From Diospyros lotus (lineage: Eukaryota; Streptophyta; Magnoliopsida; Ericales; Ebenaceae): a DNA stretch of 64,000 nucleotides. Shown piece by piece: positions 12,214 through 21,792 of this stretch. The DNA is taken from positions 14,895,669 through 14,959,668 of the forward strand of contig NC_068344.1 of NCBI RefSeq assembly GCF_014633365.1, written 5' to 3'. The notes beneath the pieces are model-generated. The model did not search any database. It saw only the letters and a program-made list of their open reading frames with translations, and had not been told where the DNA came from. Position 1 is the first letter of the stretch; each line of letters opens with the position of its first letter. The translations under genes were made by a program, and so were the position numbers.

Positions 12214-12750
12214 AGGAGGCTCGATCACAATCCATCGGGACTCGAAGTCCACCTTATTTTGGAGCTTTTGAAAAAGGGGGGACAGACCTACAATTCTTTG
12301 AAGCGTGAAAAAGACACCCCTCCGTTCGACCCTTCTCAACCTATAGAAGCAACCAAACAACTCTATAGAAGGAGGCACTTGGATCATATGACAGAGAATA
12401 GTGAAACCAACTAACTGAGCCCAACCGTTAGGATAAAGCTGGCCTGGGACAACACAATGGTAATCAAGCCACTCCATCCCAAAGTTGGACAAGGGAAAAC
12501 GAAGGCCTAATCTTAAAGAGGCCAAGTATACTCCAAAGCCACGTCCTACCATGGCAGTACTTGTCTCCTCAGGTGTAGGAAGCCTAATATGGTGGTCAAT
12601 GGGAATTTGGAAACGAGATTGAATCTCGGCTAATTCTCTCCCCTTCACTGAAGATCGTCGTCCCAGAGATATATATACATTGGGAGCCGGAGAAGGAGGT
12701 GGTAAAGCATTCTTAAAGCGGCCCATGCTGAGCACTAAAAAGAAGACCAA
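12214..12750 (-). pseudogene. First exon of the antisense gene: Transposase_28-like domain
   Basis: Open from 12750 down to the TSD at 12214-12218. A likely start is the methionine of MGRFKNALPP near 12726. The segment with FGVYLASLRLGLRFPL and PGQLYPNGWAQLVGF has the spacing of the PF04195 family of plant gypsy-associated proteins, where a 'PGQL.PN.W' motif is typical. The reading continues in the same frame at 9432 if the LTR and one TSD copy are disregarded. Function is unknown; it is not a proven transposase. Confidence 0.7.
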
Positions 12751-12778
12751 GCGCGTGCCCTTCAGGCAGACTAGGATT

Positions 12779-13100
12779 CCTATGGATGAGGGTCACACAA
12801 ACGCCAAGACGAGACCCATGGATGAGGGTCACACAAACGACAAGACGAGACCCATGGATGAGGGTCACTCAAATGCCGAGATGAGACCCATGGATGAGGG
12901 TTACGACAAGAAAGGAATGAGACTGATCGATGGTCTCACGCAAGGATGAGGCTAATGACCAGTCCCATGGGTGAGGGTCAAAGGAGGTAGCCACCGACAA
13001 TAATTGGACCCATGGATGAGGGTCACTCGGGGCAGAACATGCCTAAAAGTCCCCATGGGTGAGGCTCTCTTAGAGGAGATACAAAACCATGGGTGAGGGG
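12779..13100 (+). repeat. 36-bp minisatellite (CCCATGGATGAGGGTCAC units)
   Basis: Four tidy 36-bp units at 12779-12924, each starting CCCATGGATGAGGGT, followed by degenerate copies to about 13100. The array lies immediately upstream of the start of the antisense gene and just inside the 3' LTR. Its plus-strand reading gives a 12-residue repeat (PMDEGHTNAKTR), probably fortuitous. Confidence 0.85.
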
Positions 13101-13365
13101 GTATACCGTGTCAAAGTCTGGAATGCAGAGAGAATTCTCACGGAAGAGTGGTTGAGTAATGAAGAAATGAAAGGCCAAGTCTCCCCTTTTTATAGCGGTC
13201 ATGGGAGACATTGTAGAAAGGATAAAGCACGGGAGACTTGAAGATGAAGGAGATAGATACAGAAAAAATCCTTTCAGAATGAAAACGGCCTCAAGAAAAT
13301 GGAGTTACAGCATAAACAAAATACTCTTCCTCCCGGTACTCCCGACAGAAAGAGTAAGGAGCAAT

Positions 13366-14430
13366 TGTTATGTATAAAATAATAAAAGCAGAGTGAGTGC
13401 CGAAGAAATTGGGTCAAGAGAGCGCCACGTGGCACCCCGAGAGAGCGCCACGTGGCAGCCCCCTGGGTGGCCAAAGAAGGCCACACAGGGGGTACCACCC
13501 CCGAGTGAGGTCACTCGGGGGTGGCAGGCGCGGCCCCCATGGGCAGCCGCGTGCGCTGCCAGGCAGCACGCGGCTGCCTGGTGGGGGCCGTGCCCCTGTG
13601 CTGGGGGGAGCGCCCCCCTCCCCCGAGTGGGCGTCACTCGGGGGAACAGTACCCCCGAGTGACCCCACTCGGGGGAAGGCAACAGCGCACGACTGCTCAC
13701 GCAAGGCCGCACACGCAAGGCCTCGGGCACAGCTGGCCACGCGCGCGGCTGGCAGCACATGGCTGCCAGCGTAAGGCCGCGACCGCATGCCCGGTTGCCA
13801 ACATGCGGCCGCCCTTGCACACCCTTGTGCGCGACCCCCCGCACACGCAATCACTTCGCACCCGGCCCCGTGCACAGCCCCTCGCGCTCTTTTTTCCATG
13901 TTCACAGATACCCCCGAGTGAGGGTCACCCAGGGATCCACACTCGCCTCCGCGGGCCTCCTATTCTTACTCCACCGCCTCCAAGAAAGTCGGCCTAAGGC
14001 TATTCCCGCGAGACTCGGTCAAAGCCCCTCCGAGATTCTTGCCACAAAACTCGGAACACGCGACACATGGATGCCCCTCTTGTTGCTATAAATAGGAGGT
14101 CACTTTCTCTCATTCGGTATGCAATCTCTGACTCTCGCATTTACTCTCTTACTTTCCAATACTCAATTTCTACGGTGATCTAACTTAGGCATCGGAAGGT
14201 CCGCGCGGGGACTTTCGCCCGCGCTCCTAACCGATTCTTTCTCTAATAGGTCATCCATCGTTCGAAAACACCTCCAGAGACTCATCCATTGCTCGAAAAC
14301 GCCCTACGAGACTCATCCATCGCTCGGAAACGCCCTACGAGACTCACTCATCACTCAGATACGCCATACGAGGGTCATCCATCGGTGGTTTCCCATTTTA
14401 TAAATTTATTGTTGTAATCGTGTAACAACA
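13366..14430 (+). repeat. 3' LTR of the Tat element
   Basis: Begins TGTTATG (13366) after a purine-rich stretch (AGAAAGAGTAAGGAGC) that can serve as polypurine tract, and ends TAACAACA at 14430. TATA box at 14086 (TATAAATAGG). The 13440-13900 part is GC-rich with repeated CCGAGTG(A)..CACTCGGGGG units and many spurious ORFs. The start is inferred from the TG...CA rule and the inverted TGTTA/TAACA ends, since the 5' copy is cut off. Confidence 0.8.
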
Positions 14431-15117
14431 TATAAATATATATATACACATATTCTAGTTGCTAAAAATCTGAGAACCAACGAAGGGCTCTTGATCAAAC
14501 TGAACGAAACTACTATAAATTTGTAATGGAAGGGATTACAGAGAAGATACTTGCCTTATAAACGATCGGATCAACACTTTCAATGAAAATCCACTATGCC
14601 AAGACACTGCAAGACTTCTCTTTCTCCTTCTTGATCTTTCTGTTCTTCATGGCGTGAAGAAGAACTAAGGTAATGGGCTATATATATAGGTAAAAAAACC
14701 CTAGATCCCACTCCCTTTATAACTTGGATTCCTTCTAATATAACTAGGAAACTTTAAACCAAAACCATCTCACTTATGGATCATCTTAATCCCTTAATCA
14801 TAATAACTTTAATTAATAATTAAATTCTAATAACAAATTTCTAAATGACCTTCTTGTCCTAGCATTTAATTTCCACAATAAATAATTAGAATTAAATGCT
14901 CTTTAAATGCTATTCTCTCAATTAGAAATTACTAGATCGCTGCCTTGGCAAATTCCTTTAACTCCAACATTAAATAGAATTAAATGTTATTCTTTTCCTT
15001 GAAAATCTCTAAATTGGCACCTGAAATAATTAATTGGAAAAATTTCTTAATCAAATACTTCAGTAATTAATTAAATAATTCTTGAATAAATACTGGGCCC
15101 TCTAACAGGTCGTTACA
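14431..15117 (-). repeat. 3' LTR of the Tekay/Del-like element (truncated by the Tat insertion)
   Basis: About 690 bp nearly identical to 29725-30413. Read on the minus strand it starts TGTAACGACC at 15117, directly after a purine tract (GGAGTGGAGAAAT, 15118-15133 on the minus strand). A TATA-like element (CTATATATA, near 14685) is on the minus strand. The LTR stops at 14430 where the Tat element begins. Confidence 0.85.
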
Positions 15118-15353
15118 ATTTCTCCACTCCTTAAAAGAATTTAGTCGTCCAAATTCATACCTGATTACTCAAATAATGAGGGGTAAAGACTCCTCATCTC
15201 TTCTTCTTATTCTCACGTCGCCTCTTCTGATGAGTGTCATTACCATTGCACTTTTACAAGAGGAATTGATCGATTCCTCCAAATCTTTTCCTTTCGCTTT
15301 AAAATACTAATAAGCATCTTTTCATAAGACCTATCTTCTATTAGTTCAAGAGT

Positions 15354-15566
15354 CTAAAAATCAATTACATGCTGAGGATCGGGCACATACTTCCTCAACA
15401 TCAAAACATGAATCGCGCTATGAACATGGGACAACTGAGGAGACAAAGCTAACTCATATGCCAAAGTCTCTATTCGTCTCAAAATCTCAAATGAACCAAT
15501 GTAACGGGGACTAAGCTTCCCTATTACGCCAAATCTTCGCACACCTTTAATAGGCATGACTCTCAA
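15354..15566 (-). pseudogene. Tekay integrase C-terminus
   Basis: 70 codons with GKLSPRYIGSFEIL and HSAIHVLMLRKYVPDPQHVI. This is the standard end of integrase in plant chromoviruses (consensus GKLSPRYIGPFEI and HPVFHVSMLRKY.PDPSHV). No chromodomain is recognisable beyond it before the frame ends. Confidence 0.8.
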
Positions 15567-15717
15567 CCAAACATGGTCGTCAACCTCAAACTCGAGGTCT
15601 CGTCATTTCTTATCTACATAGCTTTTCTGTCTGTCTTGGGATATTTTCATTCTAGCTTTGATCACTTGGATCTTTTCTGTCATCTGCTCAACAATTTCAG
15701 GACCTAATAAACCCTGT

Positions 15718-15969
15718 TGACACACATTTTTGTAACACCCCATATCGAGTGATAGGAAGGTCCAAGACAACTTACCCTGATGGGCCTACATGAACTTCCC
15801 AGGGGGGTAACCCATCCTTGGATTACCCTAGGTCAAGAACGTTTAACTTGGGAGTTCTTCGCCTGCATTCAACCCAAAAGGTATCCAGCTGTTGTTGTTT
15901 CCTTCCTTACTTATCCTTGATATATACTACCTTCCTTTAGGCTCTTGGGGTATTACACACATCGTGTCA
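15718..15969 (-). repeat. TRIM LTR, inverted copy
   Basis: 252 bp, TGACACACATT...CGTGTCA on the plus strand. Minus-strand reading includes the 5S-like block (AACTCCCAAGTTAA, then the GGGTGACC-like box). GT precedes it after the target duplication. Confidence 0.85.
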
Positions 15970-16391
15970 TCATGGCCCCACAACCACTGGTTAGCTCATA
16001 GCTATCGCCCTTCGACGACCAAGAGTCCCGCCGCACTTGTGAGCCTCTCAGCCACCCTCTGGGTGACCGAGGTGGGACGAACCTGGTGCATCCACACCAT
16101 ATGTGTCAACATGTGTGTTGACACATGCGGGGTGTTACAAAAATGTGTGTCAACATTTGGAACCGTCTGTTGAAAACCCCATAATGGTTCCTACAACCCC
16201 CGATAAGGGAGGGGACGATAGAGCCCCACCACACCTGCGGGGGGGATGGTGTGGATGCACCGTGTTCGTCCCACCTCAGTCACCCAAAGGGTGACTGCCC
16301 AGAGAGTGACTGAGAGGCTCACAAGTGTGGCGGGACTCTTGGTCATCGAAGGGCGATAACTATTAGCTAACCCGTGGTTATAGGCCCATGA

Positions 16392-16643
16392 TGACACGAT
16401 GTGTGTAATACCCCAAGAGCCCAAATGAGGGTAGTATATATCGAGGATAAGTAAGAAAGGAAACAACACCAGTTGGATACCTTTTAGGCTGAATGCAAGT
16501 AAAGAACTCCCAAGTTAAGCGTGCTTAACCTGGGGTAATCCAAGGATAGGTGACCCCCCTGAGAAGTTCGCGTAGGCCTATTAGGGTAAGTTGTCCCGAA
16601 CCTTCCTATCACTCAATACAAAGTGTTACAAAAATGTGTGTCA
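16392..16643 (+). repeat. TRIM LTR, middle copy
   Basis: 252 bp, TGACACGATG...TGTGTGTCA. It encloses at 16404-16630 a block (TGTAATACCCC...GTGTTACA) that corresponds over its full length to the 226-bp LTR of the Cassandra at 45415. A PBS-like TGGCGCCGTCTGTGAG starts five bases after its end. Confidence 0.85.
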
Positions 16644-16910
16644 ATATTTGGCGCCGTCTGTGAGAAAACCCTAGGCCCTACGGCCTTAGCCCTAAAAATC
16701 ATCCTATCACCCCTAAGATGGTTCGCACCCACAAGGGGCACCATACTTAAGGGGGGGAGGGTTGGGAGGTGGTGTTGTAAGCATCGGTTCTCGATCCCAC
16801 ATCAGGTTGCCCAGAGGGCAACCACTAAGGGGCTCATAACTATAGTGGGGCTCCTATTCGTTGAAGAGCGATAGATGAGAGCTGACTCGCAGCTGTGGGC
16901 CCAATGATGA

Positions 16911-17162
16911 TGACATAATATATGTAATACCCCAAGAGCCCAGAGAATGGTAGTATATATCGAGAATAAGTAAGAAAAGAAACAACACCAATTGGATACC
17001 TTTTGGACTGAATGCAGGCAAAGAACTCCCAAGTTAAGCGTGCTTGACCTAGGGTAATCCAAGGATAGGTGACCCCCCTGGGAAGTTCGCTTAGGCCCAT
17101 CAGGGTAAGTTGTCTCAGACCTTCCTATCGCTCGATGCGAGGTGTTACAAAAATATGTGTCA
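16911..17162 (+). repeat. TRIM LTR, right terminal copy
   Basis: 252 bp, TGACATAATATATG...ATGTGTCA, enclosing the Cassandra-like block at 16923-17149. Its last A overlaps the target duplication ATAAACCCT. Confidence 0.85.
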
Positions 17163-17169
17163 ATAAACC

Positions 17170-19389
17170 CTTATCACCAATTTCTTCCCAACATATCGGC
17201 GATCGACATGATCGTCCATACAAAGCCTCATACAGACATTCCAATATTTAAATGGAAACTATTATTGTAGGCAAATTCCACCAAAGGTAAATGCTCATCC
17301 CAACTACCTTGAAAATCTAGAACACAAGCTCTCGACATGTCCTCGAAAGTCCTGATAGTCCTCTCTGACTGACCATCTGTCTGCAGATGAAACGTCGTAC
17401 TAAACTTTACTGAGATTCTAATGCATTATGCAAAGCTCCCCAAAAAAATGAGAAGTGAAACGAGGATCTCGATCCGATACAATGCTGGATGGAACATCTT
17501 GTAATTTCACGATCTCTTCAATATAAATTCTTACAAATCTATTCAATGGGATAAGTCTTCTTAATAGGCAGAAAATGGGCTAATTTAGTCAAACGGTCGA
17601 TAATCACCCATATAGCATCATAGCCTCTAGTAGTCCTGGGAAAATCCATCATAAAATCCATAGCAACATTATCCCATTTCCACTCTGGAATAAGTAAAAG
17701 AAGCAATAAACCTATAGGTTTCTGATGTTCTGCTTTAACATGCTAGCATCCTAAACCCTATGAAATATTTTTGGCAACATCTTTCCTCATTCAAAATCTC
17801 TTGCTTAAGATTTCTATCATCGGGTATACAAATACGTTCCTGAAATAAGAGTATAGCATCACTCCATAAAGTATATCCCAAAAGAGAAAATTTCTCGATA
17901 TTTGCCAAAATATGTGCCAAATTTTCATCTTCTAATTGCTGGTTCTTGAGTAAATCAAATAACTCAGGTTGTATTCTTATGTAAGCACAACTCACAACTA
18001 ATCTATCCCCTGGGGCTGAAATAGATAAAGCACTTAATTGCTCTAATAACTTCCATTCTTAACTACCTATAGAAGCTCGTCGCCGACTCAAAGCATCGGC
18101 CACTACGTTAGCCTTTCCTGGATGATATAGAATCTCACAGTCAAAGTCTTTAAATAACTCAACCCAACGTCTCTACCTCGTGTTCAATTCTTTCTAAGAC
18201 AAAAGATAATGTAGGCTTTTATGATCTGTATAAATTTTAACTTTTTCACCATATAAATAGTGTCTCCATATCTTCAATGCAAATACTACTGCTGCCGACT
18301 CCAAATCATGAGTAGGGTAATTCATCTCATGTTTCTTCAATTGTTTGGAAGCATAAGTATTAACTCAACCTTATTGCATCAATACGCAACCCAAACCTGA
18401 ATGGGAAGCATTACTGTAAATGGAATATTTCTCTCCACTTCTTGGTATGGCTAAAACTGGTGCAGTAGTCAACTTTTGCTTCAATTCTTAGAAAGCACGT
18501 TCACACGCATCATTCCATTCAAACTTCTCTCTTTTTTTGTTAGCTTAGTCATAGGGGAAGATAAATAAATAAGCAAATCCCTCAATGAATGGCCTATAAT
18601 AGCCTGCAAGACCTAGAAAACTATGTATCTCTGTCACCATCATCAGCCTCAGCCAATCCATAACTGCTTTAGTCTTGTCTGGATCCACTGAAATACCGTC
18701 TCCAGACGCCACATGACCTAGAAATCCAATCTGAGTGAGCCAAAACTTACACTTGCTGAAGTTGGCGTATAGTTACTCTTCCCTGAGCCTCTGTAGTACT
18801 GAAGTAAAATGCTTTGTATGCTCCTCCACATTAGGTGAGTAACTAGAATATCATTTATGAAGGCAATAATTAAGCAATCTAGGTACTCACTTAGAACTCG
18901 ATTCATCAAATCCATGAAAATAGCTGGAGCATTCATTAACCCAAATGGCATCACCACAAACTCACAGTGTCCATAACGAGTCCTAAAAATAGTCTTTTTG
19001 AATACCATCATCTCTAACTCGCACATAGTGGTATCCCGATCTCAAATCTATCTTTGATAACACTTTAGCTCCTCTCTACTTGTCTAATATATAAGTCATC
19101 CACTAGAGGTAAAGGATACTTGTTCTTCACTGTCACCTGATTCAACTAGCAATAATCTATGCACAACCTTAAAACTTCATCTTTCTTCCTCACAAATAAT
19201 ACTGGTGTGCCCCACGGGGATGAACTGGGTCGGATGAAACCCTTCTCCATTAATTCTTCTAGCTGGGCTTTCAACTCCTTTAGCTCATTAGGTGTCATTC
19301 GATACAGAGCCTTAGAGATAGGCTGCTTACCAGACAATAACTCAATAATAAACTATGCTCCTTTCCGAGGAGGTAATCCTGGTAATTCA
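17170..19389 (-). pseudogene. Tekay reverse transcriptase, RNase H and integrase, degenerate
   Basis: Recognisable pieces on the minus strand: RT entry ([20 protein letters not shown] with RPSSSPWG, 19337-19146), RT core ([19 protein letters not shown] and a FINDILV box in place of FVDD, 19026-18718), RNase H region around 18500-18050, integrase N-terminal region (IRIQPELFDLLKN, 17995-17735) and integrase core down to about 17170. Continues across the composite TRIM at 15716. The catalytic FVDD box reads FIND, and numerous stops make the gene inactive. Confidence 0.8.
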
Positions 19390-19740
19390 TCAAGGAAACA
19401 CTTCTGAGAAATCTCGTACTATTGGCACCACAAACAACTTCCTCTTACTTCCCTCATCTGAGGTAACAAAAGCTAGGTAAGCTTCACAGCCATCACGCAT
19501 CAGCTTCTCTACTTTCATCTCTGAGATCATAGGAATTGTAGCCATAGGCTTGACTCCTCTATATATTTGAACCGGTTGTTGAGGTAGGTCAAAGTCAATA
19601 ATCTTTCGTTGATGGTCAACTCTTGTATAATGACGTGACAACCAATTCATGTCAAGGATCAATTCAAAATCCCTAACATCAAGAATTTCTAAGTCTCCCA
19701 AATGGCTTCTTATCATGTACCTCGATCTCGCAATTCTCAA
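19390..19740 (-). pseudogene. Tekay protease-RT linker
   Basis: 116 codons open. DVRDFELILDMNWLSRHY matches the end of the chromovirus protease region (consensus FDVILGMDWL), followed by the linker to RT ending RDFSEVFP. The catalytic DSG lies in the disrupted sequence upstream. Confidence 0.75.
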
Positions 19741-20523
19741 ACATTTCTCTTGATAGCATATGCTTGCTGAACAACCATGGCATAATCCACACTCTAAGCT
19801 CCTCCAAAAGCATGGAAAATATCATCATGCAATCCTCTCCAAAATTTAACAGCCTTCTTTGCTTCAATGGACACCAACTCTGAGGCCTATCTAGTCAAGA
19901 CTGTAAACTCTGTCTTACATTGGGCCACTGTCTTGGTACCTTACACCAACTCAACAAATTCAAAAAATTTCTAGTCATTGACCCACACTGGACAATAAGC
20001 ATCATTGAACATTTGTTGGAACTCGACCCATGTGGGTTCTTGATTACCAAACCTTTGGCGGGTAGTCTCCCACCATCTCTCGGCATCGCAACAAGAATGT
20101 GCTAAGTTGCACTCGGCAATCATCTGCACAACCAATGGATCGGAGATGCTTCTCTATCGATAGCATCTAATTCTCTACCGTTGTTGCATCTGTACCTCCA
20201 TGAAATGATGGTGGTCGGAAGGCCATGAAATCCTATAGTAATTGGCTCCCGGTGTCTGTCTCTATAACTGGAACTATTAGAGTAATTGGTGGATCACCTC
20301 TACTGCCTCCTGCTTCTTGGGGTACTTGCGGTTGCCTCACCTGATTTGTAACTAGGGTATCGACTACCCTCATCAAACCTGCCAACATGCCTCGCATCTC
20401 AGTCATACCCTGTTGCAAGTCACTACCAAACTCCCTTGGTGAGCCTGGTGTGGGTACTAGAACCTCGTCTGGCGTAGAAGCAACTTGTCTGCAGGTACGA
20501 GGTTGTTCTCTTCTATTACTCAT
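19741..20523 (-). pseudogene. Tekay gag, degenerate
   Basis: Starts MSNRREQPR at 20523; open to 20233, then continues in fragments. The retrotransposon gag core is visible around 20080-19900 (ERWWETTRQRF, then WVEFQQMF), interrupted by stops. The zinc knuckle appears to be lost, with little space between the gag core and the protease region. Confidence 0.7.
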
Positions 20524-20644
20524 CTTCCTGCATCACCACTTAGAGTTAGAATACTATAAATTTGGCCAACTTATCTAACTGACGGACACAAGTCCTAACT
20601 TTACCCATCATCTTATGTGTGTACTGGAGACTCCTCAAAACCCC

Positions 20645-20656
20645 GCTCTGATACCA
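20645..20656 (-). other. tRNA-Met primer-binding site of the Tekay element
   Basis: Minus-strand TGGTATCAGAGC, complementary to the 3' end of initiator tRNA-Met, four bases after the LTR end (GGGTGTTACA at 20661). Confidence 0.85.
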
Positions 20657-21780
20657 ATACTGTAACACCCTCTTTCCTAAAACTGCCCAAGAAGAGGTGC
20701 TAAGGGAAATAAACAAAACTAACTGATAAATTGAAATCTGATACCATAAAAAAATATCTCAATCAACTGAAATAAGAACTCTGAGTCAACATAAACTGGA
20801 ACCATAAACTCTGTCTAAGGGAAAATCCCTCAACAGAAAAAAAAGCTAATACTAAACTAACAAACATTATAAAACTAACAACTCCCAGACATCTTTGGTC
20901 TTGAGCGGCTCCACATACACACACTACTGACCACTATTGCTAGGCCCCACATCTGGTACTCCCCTACTAGGACCTGAAATAGTGAAGAGTACAAGGTGAG
21001 TTACAAAGCTCAAAAACTAATAAAATGGAAAAAATAACTAAAATTGAATCGAAGAATATCAATACTGATAAATACTTTCTGAACTTGTACTAAGTATAAT
21101 CACTATCTATTTGCATTCATAAAAATGTAATGCACATAAACTGTAAACTAAATGCAGGTATGCAACTTTGGCTCATCGGCCCACGTAATCTGATAATACA
21201 TACCCGTCTCATCTGAATCCTGCATACATAAAAATTGTAAGCACATACTGTGGACAATATGCCCCTAGCCCCCGGTGGCCACCAGGCAGGCAACTCATAA
21301 ACTGAGCTGAAACTAAAAGTGGTGGGATCCTCGCGGACAAGTCGCTTGGCGCGCATAATACAATGTTATGCTCATTTACATGCTAGCACACGATATGTAG
21401 TGCTTCATATATGTAGTGCTCAGATACCAGAATACGTCGGAGACAGGACCATGCACAAGGTATGACTGGGCAAATCGGGCTTCTGGACGGCACCCTGGCC
21501 TGATACAGCCCCTCGTCGTGCCCTGTCCTTTTATGTGCAAGGTCACCCCCGGTATATCGGATCATAGCAGTTTGCACAGGAAGCGTTCTGATGCAGAGGG
21601 TCCTCCGAGGAGGCAATTGCAGAGCATACTTGCCAATGTACAGTGCTCAAGATATAAACATGGCTACGCAAGAATAGAAGTGAGAAACCAGAAACAGAAA
21701 GAGAGCTTAGGGATTCATGGAGAGAAGAGCGGAATATTATTTCAGAGGGAATGCTTTGATATCTTACAATGGATACAAGG

Positions 21781-21792
21781 CTTCCTTTTATA
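21781..21792 (-). promoter_or_regulatory. Pararetrovirus TATA box
   Basis: Minus-strand TATAAAAGGAAG, about 500 bp after the polyprotein stop, the position of the full-length-transcript promoter in caulimovirids. Two copies of a 28-bp sequence (AACAAGCC.AAAC..CTTTCGGC on the plus strand, 21863-21890 and 21916-21943) lie 70-150 bp upstream of it. A TGATGTCATGGCTGACGTAG stretch at 22001-22020 holds two TGACG-like bZIP motifs, reminiscent of the as-1 element. Confidence 0.65.

Larger units (their letters stand above)
7371..12750 (-). pseudogene. Antisense multi-exon gene inside the Tat element (Transposase_28-like plus coiled coil)
   Basis: Exons inferred on the minus strand: 12750-12214 continuing at 9432-9057 (split only by a nested solo LTR), about 8974 to 8610-8571, 8550-8290 and 8207-7371. 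Splice sites seen: donor at 9056/9055 with acceptor TTTGCAG before 8974; acceptor TTTCGCAG before 8550; donor GTAAGT at 8289 with acceptor CGCCTAG before 8207, which joins codons in phase. The donor of the second exon is not settled. A one-base frameshift near 8405-8415 and the solo LTR break the frame. The N-terminal part resembles the plant 'putative gypsy type transposon' family (PF04195). Later parts are acidic, Pro/Ser-rich, then a coiled coil. Antisense ORFs are known in Tat-type elements; their role is unknown. Confidence 0.75.
1..14430 (+). mobile_element. Ty3/gypsy Tat-lineage LTR retrotransposon (5' end outside window)
   Basis: The left LTR (to 764) and right LTR (13366-14430) align at a constant offset of 13666 bases, with only scattered differences by eye, and end identically in GTAACAACA. 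Between them come a primer-binding site, a gag-pol on the plus strand (gag, protease, RT, RNase H, a second archaeal-type RNase H, integrase), then about 6.7 kb holding a gene in antisense. The second RNase H and the antisense gene are characteristic of the Tat lineage (Ogre/Retand/Grande-like). All main coding parts carry stops or frameshifts, so the copy is non-autonomous now. The right end abuts sequence of an older Tekay LTR at 14431; the matching left junction is outside the window, so the target duplication cannot be checked. Confidence 0.9.
15716..17162. mobile_element. Composite TRIM with three 252-bp 5S-bearing LTRs, one inverted
   Basis: Layout: inverted LTR 15718-15969; inverted interior 15970 to about 16101; 34-bp internally deleted LTR remnant 16119-16152; interior; LTR 16392-16643; interior with TTTGGCGCCGTCTGTG at 16647; LTR 16911-17162. 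All three full LTRs are 252 bp and run TGACA...GTGTCA. 15718-16101 is a reverse-complement copy of about 16245-16643. Flanks repeat AATAAACCCT (15706-15715 and 17162-17171), a 9-10 bp duplication confirmed because the Tekay integrase frame reads on with one copy. No coding capacity. Each LTR holds the A-box and C-box part of 5S rRNA, as in Cassandra. Confidence 0.85.
15118..20660 (-). mobile_element. Interior of a degenerate Tekay/Del-like Ty3/gypsy element
   Basis: Order on the minus strand: primer-binding site at 20656-20645 (TGGTATCAGAGC, complementary to initiator tRNA-Met), gag, protease, RT, RNase H, integrase, C-terminal LRKYVPDP motif, purine tract, LTR. The coding parts are full of stops and indels. 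A composite TRIM insertion (15716-17162) interrupts the integrase region. The chromovirus Tekay/Del assignment rests on the long LTRs (TGTAACGACC start), the iMet PBS four bases after the LTR and the HVHS..HVLMLRKYVPDP-type end. Confidence 0.85.

Noticed and set aside
13393..13997. Several long overlapping ORFs on both strands at the start of the Tat 3' LTR
   Set aside because: They lie in a GC-rich LTR with CCGAGTG-type repeats, overlap each other in all frames and are partly duplicated in the 5' LTR (93-425). No protein family is recognisable.
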